Shown in pieces: positions 55,816 to 64,000 of a stretch of 64,000 bases of DNA (the stretch's first letter is position 1; every line of letters starts with the position of its first letter). The notes beneath the pieces were generated by a model, which saw only the letters and a program-made list of their open reading frames with translations, searched no databases and was not told the origin of the DNA. Origin of the DNA: Cohnella abietis. Its GTDB lineage: Bacteria; Bacillota; Bacilli; Paenibacillales; Paenibacillaceae. The DNA lies in assembly GCF_004295585.1 (NCBI RefSeq), contig NZ_AP019400.1:1455501-1519500 (forward strand), written 5' to 3'. Both the position numbers and the translations under genes were made by a program.

Positions 55816-55932
55816 TGTTTTCCCCGCAAGAATGGGCTGCGCATCCATTCTCAAGGACAAATCCTTTCCCCGTCGTTCTCTTAGATTGATCGGACATCCC
55901 TTACGGGATGAAATCTAAGGAGGTTAACCCCT

Positions 55933-57522
55933 ATGACATCAACTACTCAAGCAAATATAATAACCAATTCCGCTAAACGACGCATAAAGATTTTCGATAC
56001 GACACTTAGAGATGGCGAACAAGCCCCGGGAGCTTCCATGAAGCCTGAGCAGAAAATCGTCATCGCACGCCAGCTAGCGCGTCTGGGCGTAGATACTATT
56101 GAACCAGGCTTTGCTATTTCAAGTCCTGGGGAGTTTCAAGCGATACAGCAAATTTCACGCGAGCTGCAAAATGTAGAAATATGCGGATTTGCCCGTTGCG
56201 TTAAAGCAGACATTGATTCGGCTGTTGCCGCCACGCAGGATGCTGCACGCCGCCGTCTACATCTGTTCATATCGGCTTCTCAAATCCATTTGGATTTCCA
56301 GCTCCGCAAGACGCAGGACGAGGTCATCGAGATGCTTCGCGGGATGGTCGCTTATGGAAAGCAATTCGTAGATCAAATAGAATTTTCACCGATGGATGCT
56401 TCGCGCTCTAGCGAAGAGTTCCTGTTCAGGGTCGTTGAGGCGGCTATAGAAGAAGGGGCGACAATTATTAACATCCCGGATACGATGGGATATGCATTGC
56501 CAGAGGAATTCGGACCATTGTTCACACGGGTTCGCGAAGGTGTGCGCGGCGGAGATAAAGTGATCTATAGTACCCATTGTCATAATGATTTGGGCTTAGC
56601 GGTTGCTAACAGCTTAGCTGCTATCCGCCATGGTGTCACTCAGGTTGAGGTGAGTGTAAATGGGGTTGGCGAGCGTGCAGGGAATTGCTCCTTGGAGGAG
56701 CTGGTTATGGCTATTGAAACCCGCGGGGATTCGATGGGGGTAGAAACTGGAATTGTCACCGAGCATATATATGAAACCTCTCGGATGGTGAGCCGCACGA
56801 TGCATTTTCCAATTGCATTTAACAAACCGATTGTTGGACGTAATGCCTTCCAGCATGAGTCAGGCATCCATCAGGATGGCTTGCTGAAAAACCGCAATAC
56901 CTATGAAATCATGGATCCGGAAGCAATGGGTATTCCACGTAGCATGATTATTCTGGGCAAGCATTCAGGACGACATGCGATTAAGCATAAAATTTCCGAA
57001 TTCGGAGTTAAATTAAACGATGCTGAAATGGAGGATTTCTATAACCGTTTCAAGGAGAAGGCTGATGAGCAGAAAATCATTACAGACGACGTTATGATGC
57101 AGCTGTTGGGAGAATCAACAGACACTATCGTGCAGCCGTACTCGTTGGTTGATCTGCAAGTGTTGGCAGGGTCGAGCCGTTCCCGTATCGCCTCCATCAC
57201 CATATATAGCTCAGCCGATGGGAAAGAGCAAACCTACACGGGTGCTGGTGAAGGACCGCTTGAAGCAGTGATCCAATGCATTCGCGAGGCGATGCCTGTC
57301 GACGCTATATTCGAGGATTTGGAGATACATTCGTTGTCGACGGGCGAGGATGCCTTCGGAGAAGCCGTTGTAACTGTATCAAGCGGAGACCAAAGAAATA
57401 TCGGAACTGCGATTCATCGGGATATTATTTTGGCGGCAGCCAGAGCTTACGTTTCAGCGGTTAATGGTGTAATACTCGCTCGTAAAATAAGCGAAGCCCA
57501 TAAAGAAGCATCCGGGGAGTAG
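55933..57522 (+). CDS. leuA: 2-isopropylmalate synthase
   Basis: 529 residues. The N-terminal TIM barrel has IKIFDTTLRDGEQAPGASM, PGFAISSPGEF, STHCHNDLGLAVANSLAAI (metal-binding HxH) and VGRNAFQHESGIHQDG. The C-terminal LeuA-type regulatory domain (about 395-520) follows. It condenses acetyl-CoA with 2-oxoisovalerate, the first step to leucine. Leu T-boxes upstream favour LeuA over citramalate or homocitrate synthase. AAGGAGG lies 9 nt before ATG 55933. Confidence 0.92.
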   Translation: MTSTTQANIITNSAKRRIKIFDTTLRDGEQAPGASMKPEQKIVIARQLARLGVDTIEPGFAISSPGEFQAIQQISRELQNVEICGFARCVKADIDSAVAATQDAARRRLHLFISASQIHLDFQLRKTQDEVIEMLRGMVAYGKQFVDQIEFSPMDASRSSEEFLFRVVEAAIEEGATIINIPDTMGYALPEEFGPLFTRVREGVRGGDKVIYSTHCHNDLGLAVANSLAAIRHGVTQVEVSVNGVGERAGNCSLEELVMAIETRGDSMGVETGIVTEHIYETSRMVSRTMHFPIAFNKPIVGRNAFQHESGIHQDGLLKNRNTYEIMDPEAMGIPRSMIILGKHSGRHAIKHKISEFGVKLNDAEMEDFYNRFKEKADEQKIITDDVMMQLLGESTDTIVQPYSLVDLQVLAGSSRSRIASITIYSSADGKEQTYTGAGEGPLEAVIQCIREAMPVDAIFEDLEIHSLSTGEDAFGEAVVTVSSGDQRNIGTAIHRDIILAAARAYVSAVNGVILARKISEAHKEASGE

Positions 57523-57533
57523 AGGTTAATCCT

Positions 57534-58346
57534 ATGGAGCAAATACTGAAATACTATGACTCGTTCGATGAATGGGGGAGGCTCGATAGGGAACCAATTG
57601 AGTTCATGGTTAACCTCCATCATATCCAGAAAAACCTTCCCCCTAAGGGGCGGATTCTCGATATCGGCGCGGGACCTGGGAAGTATTCTATTGCTCTTTC
57701 TGAGCTTGGGTATGAGGTCAACCTTGCTGATCTTACGCCAAAACTCGTTGAGATGGCGAAGCTTAAGGCGAGGGAAGCTGGAGTACTAGAACGGTTTAAT
57801 GGATTCCACGTTGTCGATGCCAGGGATATGAGCAGCTTCAAGGATGAGCAGTTCGATGCTTGCTTAATGCTCGGGCCAATGTATCATCTACAGACGGAAG
57901 AGGATCGTTCTAAAGCGATTCGTGAATTGCATCGGGTTACGAAGAAAGGTGGTCCAGTATTCGTCGCCTTCATGTCCAGATTAAAGCATCTCACAACTTC
58001 CATGATGTTTCCCGGGGCTTGGAAGCCGAACGATACTTCCCAAGGGCTAGCTGATTTTCTGGCATCGGGAATATTCAATCATAGCGATGAAGGAAGGTTC
58101 ACGGGTGCTTATTATTTCGACATTGACGAAATCAACCCTCTCATGGAGGCTCATGGGCTCAAGAGCGTGAAGCTAATAAGCTCAGAGAGCGTTGCCGGAT
58201 CGATGAATACAGAGCAATGGAACTATTGGAGACAGCGAGGCGAAGAAGAATTCGGGCAAGTGATGCAAATCGTCATGAAGGCGTCTGAAAGTCCCTACAT
58301 TCTCGGGGCAGCGTCGCATCTATTGTATATAGGGGAAAAGCAATAA
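57534..58346 (+). CDS. Class I SAM-dependent methyltransferase
   Basis: 270 residues. RILDIGAGPGKYSIALSELGYEVNLADLTPKLVEMA is the SAM-binding motif I-II, and FDACLMLGPMYHLQTEEDRSKAIRELHRVTKKGG the motif III-IV region. The substrate is unknown. It follows leuA by 11 bp, so it may be under the same T-box control. A terminator follows. Confidence 0.85.
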   Translation: MEQILKYYDSFDEWGRLDREPIEFMVNLHHIQKNLPPKGRILDIGAGPGKYSIALSELGYEVNLADLTPKLVEMAKLKAREAGVLERFNGFHVVDARDMSSFKDEQFDACLMLGPMYHLQTEEDRSKAIRELHRVTKKGGPVFVAFMSRLKHLTTSMMFPGAWKPNDTSQGLADFLASGIFNHSDEGRFTGAYYFDIDEINPLMEAHGLKSVKLISSESVAGSMNTEQWNYWRQRGEEEFGQVMQIVMKASESPYILGAASHLLYIGEKQ

Positions 58347-58347
58347 G

Positions 58348-58400
58348 AACGGGCTGTTCCGTAAGTGTGAAAATCACTTGCTGAGCAGCCTGTTTAAGAT
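58348..58400 (+). terminator. Terminator after leuA and the methyltransferase gene
   Basis: AACGGGCTG pairs with CAGCCTGTT around an inner hairpin AAGTG-TGAAAAT-CACTT. The T tract is weak (TTTAAGATTTT). Confidence 0.6.
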
Positions 58401-58445
58401 TTTGGGCGTAACGATTTATAAGTTGAAGCTAGTTTCGTTGTCCAA

Positions 58446-58731
58446 CTTATCCAATTGTAGATCAATAAGTGATGTGGACAAAGTTATCCACACCCCCTGT
58501 GTGTAATGTGGATAAGAGCTAATAACCCTTGCTACATATAGGGTTGGAGGTTATTGAAAGTGGGATCAATTTTTCAGCCCTTTTGTGTGGAAAGTGTGGA
58601 TAATGTGGATAAAACGGTGGAAAACTGTGCCATTACGCAATAGAGGACAAAAAAATGCTTGCGTACCAAGAGGTGGTTGGGGATAGAAGATCTTTCCCCA
58701 CTGACTCTTCCTGCACGCAAGCTGTGTATAA
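58446..58731. promoter_or_regulatory. DnaA box cluster
   Basis: Four perfect DnaA boxes are present: TTATCCACA at 58484-58492, and its complement TGTGGATAA at 58507-58515, 58595-58603 and 58604-58612. One-mismatch variants are at 58473-58481 (TGTGGACAA) and 58723-58731 (TGTGTATAA). The region is intergenic (58347-58760) with no other gene visible. dnaA and dnaN are not nearby. Confidence 0.8.
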
Positions 58732-58760
58732 CTGTGTGAACAACTTATTTTCCAGTAATT

Positions 58761-60680
58761 CTACGATTCTTCCATTAAAGCTTCCCAAGTCTGAAAGGCT
58801 TCATCTAAAGCAGCACGTGTTTTATCCGCTTCGGCTTGTTTTTCTCTTAACTTCATATAATCCGTAACCATCTCTGGGGAAGCCATCTCAAGCTCAAGAG
58901 CAGAAAGCTCATTCTCTAGTCGAGAAATGTCTGCTTCGGCTTGCTCACGTTTACGTATTCTTGCTCTGTCCTCACGTTTCGCCTGCTTGTCCGCTTCGTA
59001 GTTACTGACAGCGGGTTGGGCAGCTTGTGAGCTAGAGTTATTTAATTCCGTTTCCCATTCTTTCATTTCTCGCTTTTTAACAACCATTTCGTCATAATTT
59101 CCTAGGAAATGCTCAGTCCCATCTGATGCTAATTCAACAATACGGTCAGCAATTCGGTTAAGGAAGTAGCGATCATGGGAAACGAAAATGAGAGTGCCGT
59201 CATATTCATCCAAGGCGCCCTCTAGTACCTCGCGGCTCATCAGATCCAGATGGTTCGTCGGCTCATCGAGCAGAAGAACATTCGCTTTGCGCAGCATCAG
59301 CTTCGATAAAGCGACTCTTGCCTTCTCTCCTCCGCTTAAGGAGCTAATCTTCTTGCGAACATCGTCACCGCTAAATAAGAAATTGCCAAGAACCGTACGA
59401 ATTTCTGCTTCAGGATGCTGGGCAAATGCGCTCCAGACTTCCTCTAAAACTGTATTCGCTGGATTCAGCTCTCTTTGCTCTTGATCGTAGTAACCAAGCG
59501 AGACGCCAGCCCCCCATTCAATGACACCTGTGCGTAGCGGTAATTTATCGATAAGTGCTCGGAGCAAAGTCGTCTTGCCGACCCCGTTAGGTCCAAGCAA
59601 AGCGAGTCTCTCTCCTCTTTTTACCTCGAAGGACACATTACGAAACAAGGGAGCCATCTCTTCCTTAGGAGCAGCAGAACAATTAATGGCTCTAAGAACC
59701 TCTTTGCCGCTCCGGCGCTCCGTAGAAAAGGAAAAGCTCGCTTGCTTTAAAGTGCCGGGCTTCTCTAAGCGTTCAATTCTCTCCAGCGCATTGCGCCTGC
59801 TTTGGGCACGTCGAGTCGTCGAGGCACGGACAATATTTCGTTGTACGAAATCCTCCATACGGGATATTTCCTTGCGCTGCTGATCGTATAGCTTGATTTG
59901 TTGTGCATAAGCTGCTGCCTTTAAGTCCATGAATCGGCTGTAATTGCCAGTATATCGTGTGGCTGCATGACGCTCGATTTCGACTATGGCTGTAACGGTG
60001 GCATCGAGGAAATATCGGTCATGGGAGACGATAACCATAGCACCAGCATAAGATCTCAGATACTGCTCTAACCAAGTAAGGGTGTCAATATCCAGGTGAT
60101 TGGTAGGCTCATCTAGCAATAGCAGCTCAGGTTGGACAAGTAGCAGTCTGGCAAGCGCAAGACGCGTCCGTTGCCCCCCGCTAAGCGAGGAAACCTCCGT
60201 ATCAGGAGAAAAGTCTCCAAAGCCCATTCCGTGAAGAATGCTGCGGATGCGGTTTTTCATTTCGAACCCGCCATTTTCCCGGAATTTCTCGCTTACGTCA
60301 GCATACTGAGCTAGCAAAGCTTCGTATCGTTCTGGATTTTCTAGCTCTTGGGGATCTGCTACCCGGTTTTCCAACGCTAATAATGCTCGCTCTTGATCCA
60401 GTAGAGGACCGAACGCAGAATTCATTTCTTCCATTAGAGTACGATGTCCTTGAAGGCCGCCATTTTGAGCCAAATAACCGACCTTAAGCTCTCTCGGCTT
60501 GGATACGGAACCCGTATCAGCGGTTAGCTCACCGGCCAGGATACGTAAGAAGGTTGATTTGCCGGCTCCATTGACACCTACAAGACCAATGCGATCGCGC
60601 TCATTGATTTGCAGAGATACCCCATCTAGTACAGGGGTAACGCCGTAATGCTTTGTAATGCTGGATGCTTGTAATAGCAA
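58761..60680 (-). CDS. ABC-F family ATPase (Uup/YdiF-like)
   Basis: 639 residues with two ABC domains. Walker A motifs are GVNGAGKST and GPNGVGKTT, signatures LSGGQRTRLALARLL and LSGGEKARVALSKLM, and two LLLLDEPTNHLD Walker B motifs. A linker with basic residues lies between them, and a C-terminal coiled coil (about 560-635, KREDRARIRKREQAEADISR) follows. No membrane segments are present, as expected for ribosome-associated ABC-F proteins. TTG 60680 lies 8 nt after GGAGG and gives the usual LLLQASSITKHYG start; a longer frame is upstream of that site. Confidence 0.88.
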   Translation of the reverse strand: MLLQASSITKHYGVTPVLDGVSLQINERDRIGLVGVNGAGKSTFLRILAGELTADTGSVSKPRELKVGYLAQNGGLQGHRTLMEEMNSAFGPLLDQERALLALENRVADPQELENPERYEALLAQYADVSEKFRENGGFEMKNRIRSILHGMGFGDFSPDTEVSSLSGGQRTRLALARLLLVQPELLLLDEPTNHLDIDTLTWLEQYLRSYAGAMVIVSHDRYFLDATVTAIVEIERHAATRYTGNYSRFMDLKAAAYAQQIKLYDQQRKEISRMEDFVQRNIVRASTTRRAQSRRNALERIERLEKPGTLKQASFSFSTERRSGKEVLRAINCSAAPKEEMAPLFRNVSFEVKRGERLALLGPNGVGKTTLLRALIDKLPLRTGVIEWGAGVSLGYYDQEQRELNPANTVLEEVWSAFAQHPEAEIRTVLGNFLFSGDDVRKKISSLSGGEKARVALSKLMLRKANVLLLDEPTNHLDLMSREVLEGALDEYDGTLIFVSHDRYFLNRIADRIVELASDGTEHFLGNYDEMVVKKREMKEWETELNNSSSQAAQPAVSNYEADKQAKREDRARIRKREQAEADISRLENELSALELEMASPEMVTDYMKLREKQAEADKTRAALDEAFQTWEALMEES

Positions 60681-60836
60681 GAGGAATCCCTCCGAAAATT
60701 TCGATTCATTCTTGCTACAAGTGTACCGTAAACATATAAGAAAAGTCCAAGTCGTTATTCTTTGGCGAAAATAGACATAAAATGATAAAATGAAAATAAC
60801 TTTTCTACGGATTTTCAAAAGGTAGGCCAATCGCTC

Positions 60837-61463
60837 ATGAATAATGCTCAGAGTAATTACGATAAGGTGGAGTGGCGACGCCGGATGACCGCCATAAGGG
60901 ACGGGCTATCACCCGAGGATCGAGATAATTATTCTTTACGATTATGTCGTCTAATCGAGCTTGAATTATTGAGCCCACTTCGCCAAGAGCGTTCACGCTC
61001 TTTGAATATTTGCGTGTACGCGCCTTTTCGCTCGGAAGCATCTCCGCTCCCTTTGCTCTCAAGCTGCTGGGAAAGGGGAGACCATCTATTCGCGCCAAGA
61101 ATTTTGCCAGACAGAGAAGGAATGGAGTTGCGTAAGGTCGAAGCACTGACTAACTGGATTCCGGGGAAGTGGGGGGTTCCGGAGCCCGACCCGCTACAAA
61201 CCTTGCTGGCAGAACAATCACAAGCTCTCGATGTCGTACTCGTACCTGGTCTTGCTTTTACGAAAGAAGGATCTCGATTGGGTTACGGCGGGGGGTATTA
61301 TGATCGCTTATATGCAGATAGACTAGGCTTTAGCAACCCAAAGACGTTGTGGATAGGCTTCGCTTTTGCTAACCAGGTCATAGCCGACCCATTGCCTATG
61401 GAGACGCATGATCTTCCTCTAGATGGATTGGCAACGAACGAGCAGGTTATTTGGTTTAATTAG
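60837..61463 (+). CDS. 5-formyltetrahydrofolate cyclo-ligase
   Basis: 208 residues. WRRRMTAIRDGLSPEDR, FAPRILPDREGMELRKV, VLVPGLAFTKEGSRLGYGGGYYDR and LPMETHDLPLDGLATNE match the family, which converts 5-formyl-THF to 5,10-methenyl-THF with ATP. GxGGGYYD is the signature. It is divergent from the ABC-F gene. Confidence 0.92.
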   Translation: MNNAQSNYDKVEWRRRMTAIRDGLSPEDRDNYSLRLCRLIELELLSPLRQERSRSLNICVYAPFRSEASPLPLLSSCWERGDHLFAPRILPDREGMELRKVEALTNWIPGKWGVPEPDPLQTLLAEQSQALDVVLVPGLAFTKEGSRLGYGGGYYDRLYADRLGFSNPKTLWIGFAFANQVIADPLPMETHDLPLDGLATNEQVIWFN

Positions 61464-61617
61464 GGGGGAAATAGCGGATAGCTTGAAAGTTGGTTGACTT
61501 ATTACAATGTGCAAGGTCATTTACGTATAGTGGACAACTATGCTTAAACGGTCTAACATTTGATTAAAAGATACGATCACGATAAAGCTCGTATTCATGG
61601 GAGCGGGGGGATGGAGC

Positions 61618-62106
61618 ATGCGTTGGAAGGTCGCTTTATTGACAGCTAGTGATAAAGGCTCGCGAGGGGAACGCGAAGATACGAGCGCTCAGGTTATACG
61701 TGAATTAATTGAGGAAGAGCTTCATGGGGACATCATTGATTATCGGATTGTGCCGGATGATCAAGATGAAATAAGAGCAGCACTAATAGAAATGGCCGAT
61801 TATTATCAGGCAGACCTTATATTGACGACTGGTGGAACAGGTCTGGCATTCCGTGACGTTACACCTGAAGCGACATTAATGATCGCGGAAAGAATTGTTC
61901 CTGGAATTGCAGAGGCGATGCGGGCTACCGTTATTCAGCGCTCGCGTAAGGGAATGCTTTTTCGCGGGATTTGTGCGATACGCGGTCGTACCTTGATTCT
62001 GAACTTACCTGGAGATCCTAAGGGCGTTCATGAGCATTTGATGGCGGTAATGGACGTTCTACCAGAAGCATTGGATCAGGTAAAAGGATTGCGTGGGGAG
62101 CAGTAG
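61618..62106 (+). CDS. moaB: MoaB/MogA-type molybdopterin biosynthesis protein
   Basis: 162 residues. VALLTASDKGSRGEREDTSAQVI, LILTTGGTGLAFRDVTPEAT and GICAIRGRTLILNLPGDPKGVHEHL are conserved in the MogA/MoaB group, which adenylates molybdopterin or binds it. ATG 61618 follows GGGGGGA with a 7-8 nt gap. Confidence 0.88.
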   Translation: MRWKVALLTASDKGSRGEREDTSAQVIRELIEEELHGDIIDYRIVPDDQDEIRAALIEMADYYQADLILTTGGTGLAFRDVTPEATLMIAERIVPGIAEAMRATVIQRSRKGMLFRGICAIRGRTLILNLPGDPKGVHEHLMAVMDVLPEALDQVKGLRGEQ

Positions 62107-62414
62107 ATAACAGCTTCCTAGTTTCTTTCGTGGCAAGGAATAATGCTTATTAGTCCGCTATGTTAAGTGAACAGAATGCTACCTGGATTTAGACATATAA
62201 TTGTCAATGATAATGACTATTTCCTGTAACAAGGGTATGATATGATACTGATACTGGGCGGAATGCCGGTAGTTGCCGACGATGAAACCTTATATTTCTA
62301 TCGATGTTTTTTGCCGAGAAATTTGGCTGGATATACCGTAATAAAGGAACATATTATCGAAATGGTCTGCGACAGATTATGCCGTCGCTAGAACTGGGAA
62401 ACGGAGGTTTATTT
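62107..62414. other. Intergenic region upstream of tatA
   Basis: 308 bp without a convincing gene. TATGAT-like hexamers at 62236-62246 could be a -10. A sequence around 62209-62224 (TGATAATGACTATTT) is only a partial match to a Fur box. The ribosome site ACGGAGG (62401-62407) belongs to tatA. Confidence 0.4.
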
Positions 62415-62645
62415 ATGTCAGGAATTGGTGCTTCGGGTATGATTTTACTCGTAATCGTTGCTTTGCTGCTGTTCGGACCGAACAAGCTACCTGAATTGGG
62501 AAGAGCATTCGGACGCACGCTCCGTGAGTTCAAGAAGGGCGCTAATGAGCTGATGGATGATACTAAGGAACGTCCAGCAGCAAACCGCGTGGAAGTGTCA
62601 TCGGAAGATACACAGCCGAAAGCTGAACGACGTCTGCCTGAATAA
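62415..62645 (+). CDS. tatA: Sec-independent translocase subunit TatA
   Basis: 76 residues. One N-terminal membrane segment (GASGMILLVIVALLLFGPNKLPELGRAFGRTLREFKKG) carries the FGPNKLPELG hinge and an amphipathic helix, then an acidic tail. TatA pores carry folded twin-arginine proteins with TatC. ATG 62415 is 7 nt after ACGGAGG; a longer upstream frame from 62304 is not supported. Confidence 0.92.
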   Translation: MSGIGASGMILLVIVALLLFGPNKLPELGRAFGRTLREFKKGANELMDDTKERPAANRVEVSSEDTQPKAERRLPE

Positions 62646-62666
62646 GGTATGAACATTACACAAAAA

Positions 62667-62714
62667 GGGGCTGTCCCTCATCGCAGATGAATCATTTGCG
62701 AAAGGGGCAGCCCT
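62667..62714 (+). terminator. Hairpin between tatA and tatC, possible attenuator
   Basis: GGGGCTGTCCCT pairs with AGGGGCAGCCCT (one G-U pair) across a loop containing TCATCGCAGATGA. Only TGTTGTTG follows, so it may be a partial terminator or a stabilising stem that sets the tatA:tatC ratio. Confidence 0.5.
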
Positions 62715-62738
62715 GTTGTTGCATGGAGGCGAATAAGG

Positions 62739-63515
62739 ATGAAGGATAGTTCAAGTGCTCGGCAGGATGAAAACTGGATGCCGATAATGGAGCATTTAGG
62801 TGAGCTACGTAAAAGAATTATATACTGTTTAATTGTATTTGTACTTGGACTGGTCGGAGGCTTATTCGGTGCCCAGCCTGTCTTTGATTATTTAGTTGCT
62901 GCAGCCCCTACGGAAAATCTTAAGCTAAATGTGTTTTCTCCTTGGGATGCGATTGGCTTATATATGAAATTTGCCATTATCATTTCTTTTATTCTGGCCA
63001 TTCCCCATACGATGTTCCAATTGTGGGCATTTGTGCGTCCCGCGCTCGGGAAACAAGAGCAGAGAGCGACGCTACGCTATGTTCCATGGGCCTTAGTCAT
63101 GTTTCTAATCGGACTTGCGTTTTCCTATTTCGTCGTTTTTCCGATGGCCTATTTGTTTACAGAGAAAATTACCGAGACTATGGGACTAGAACAAACCTAT
63201 GGAGTAGCGCAATACTTCGCCTTTTTGTTCAACATTCTCATTCCTATTTCCTTGCTGTTCGAGCTACCGCTTGTCATTCTGTTCTTAAGTCGGATAGGTA
63301 TTGTGACCCCGGATCTTCTCAAAAGGATTCGTAAGGTTGCATGGTTTGTCCTAATCATAATTGGAGTAATGATTACTCCGCCCGATGTCGTTTCGGATTT
63401 ATTAGTGGCAGTTCCACTGATTCTGCTTTATGAATTAAGCGTACTTTTGTCAAGAATAGCTTACGGCAAACGAATGAAAGCACGTGAGAAAAGAGAACTA
63501 GAGGATTCAGAATAA
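62739..63515 (+). CDS. tatC: Sec-independent translocase subunit TatC
   Basis: 258 residues with six membrane segments. MEHLGELRKRIIYCLIVF is the conserved N-terminal motif. LWAFVRPALGKQEQR is in the first cytoplasmic loop, and FLFNILIPISLLFELPLVILFLSRIGIVTP follows further on. TatC recognises twin-arginine signal peptides. Confidence 0.93.
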   Translation: MKDSSSARQDENWMPIMEHLGELRKRIIYCLIVFVLGLVGGLFGAQPVFDYLVAAAPTENLKLNVFSPWDAIGLYMKFAIIISFILAIPHTMFQLWAFVRPALGKQEQRATLRYVPWALVMFLIGLAFSYFVVFPMAYLFTEKITETMGLEQTYGVAQYFAFLFNILIPISLLFELPLVILFLSRIGIVTPDLLKRIRKVAWFVLIIIGVMITPPDVVSDLLVAVPLILLYELSVLLSRIAYGKRMKAREKRELEDSE

Positions 63516-63665
63516 GAACTAGTCCTTTCCTACTGAACCCAAAAACAAAACCTTCCATAAAGAAGCAGAATGTGTCAAATTTCGTATTCCAAATGCCGAA
63601 ATTATGGTACACTTGTCTCAGGTAAGGGCTTACATGTTCAGGGACAATTAGGGAGGGGCAAAGGC

Positions 63666-64000
63666 ATGCGTGATATGACCTTAGGTCGCAAAATTACGAT
63701 CGGTTATGTTGGGTTAATCGTGTTATTGGTTTTAGCATTTGTATTGTTATTAACAGGCATGGATCTAACGGATCATAAAGCCTTGTTCGTCGAAGTCATT
63801 ATTATTTTCGTTGTTTTGGCGGGTGGGGCTGGCTTTGGGTTAATGTGGCTAACGCGTAATTTGACCGAGTCTATTGGTGGGGTAACGTCTGCGTTGCGAA
63901 ATATCGCTTCCTCCGGCGGTGATTTAACAAGAAGAATACATATCCGTTCTACAGATGAGATGGGTGATCTCGCTAACGCGGCGAATCATATGCTTGACGG
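63666..64000 (+). CDS. HAMP-domain signalling protein, probably a chemoreceptor (3'-truncated)
   Basis: ATG 63666 follows GGGAGGGG and the frame is open to the end of the window (111 residues). Two membrane segments (IGYVGLIVLLVLAFVLLLTG and VEVIIIFVVLAGGAGFGLMWL) are separated by only about a dozen residues. A HAMP domain (LTRNLTESIGGVTSALRNIAS, DLTRRIHIRSTDEMGDLANAANHML) follows. Methyl-accepting proteins have this order, but the signalling domain is outside the window. Confidence 0.75.
   Translation, partial: MRDMTLGRKITIGYVGLIVLLVLAFVLLLTGMDLTDHKALFVEVIIIFVVLAGGAGFGLMWLTRNLTESIGGVTSALRNIASSGGDLTRRIHIRSTDEMGDLANAANHMLD

Noticed and set aside
58446..58731. DnaA boxes as the chromosomal origin
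   Set aside because: dnaA, dnaN, rpmH and an AT-rich unwinding region are not seen; the neighbours are leuA, a methyltransferase and an ABC-F gene.
62200..62230. Fur box upstream of tatA
   Set aside because: TGATAATGACTATTT matches only one half of the 7-1-7 consensus well; the second half has four of seven.

Overview
The window looks like chromosome of a spore-forming, Paenibacillaceae-like member of the Bacillota (Paenibacillus or Cohnella type). The support is an H-type small acid-soluble spore protein gene, an SLH-domain surface protein, T-box and c-di-AMP riboswitch leaders, the thiL-tsaE-tsaB-rimI-tsaD order, strong AGGAGG-type ribosome sites and frequent GTG/TTG starts. No tRNA, rRNA or CRISPR array is visible.

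Bases 1-12150 are a nonulosonate (pseudaminic-acid-type) module: a truncated SpsF-like cytidylyltransferase, an aldo/keto reductase, a class III aminotransferase, then pseB-pseC-pseG, a formyltransferase-like gene where pseH would normally be, pseI, a GT4 glycosyltransferase, two tandem FemAB/BioF2-like acyltransferases and a GT52-like transferase with bacterial sialyltransferase motifs. Bases 12150-39300 are a large exopolysaccharide region. It holds two Wzz-like proteins, one BY-kinase, two Wzy-like polymerases, a MurJ/MVF-type and a PST-type flippase, many glycosyltransferases, a pyruvyl transferase, UDP-glucose dehydrogenase, three right-handed beta-helix proteins (one with phage-tail-like C-terminal repeats), an SLH-anchored clan GH-A hydrolase and an unexpected QueC-like PP-loop protein. 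These genes form about six transcription units, and a 15-bp dyad, GWTACAnnnTGTAWC, sits in the promoters of the main ones. At four of them it lies inside the spacer between a TTGACA -35 and the -10. This points to one dedicated, unidentified regulator acting over 26 kb.

Bases 39300-47400 hold a bactofilin/M23 pair, cardiolipin synthase, a non-homologous end-joining locus with separate LigD-type polymerase and ligase proteins plus Ku, the sspH operon, a mini-flavoprotein and a DUF898 membrane protein. Bases 47600-49980 are a 52-bp minisatellite of 18 units, split 9+9 by an IS3-family element.

Bases 50000-64000 are mostly housekeeping: a CAP-domain secreted protein behind a ydaO-type c-di-AMP riboswitch, thiL and the t6A genes, a leuA controlled by two complete T-box riboswitches in series behind a consensus promoter, a methyltransferase, an intergenic cluster of DnaA boxes, an ABC-F protein, 5-formyl-THF cyclo-ligase, a MoaB/MogA protein, tatA and tatC, and the start of a chemoreceptor-like gene that runs off the end.
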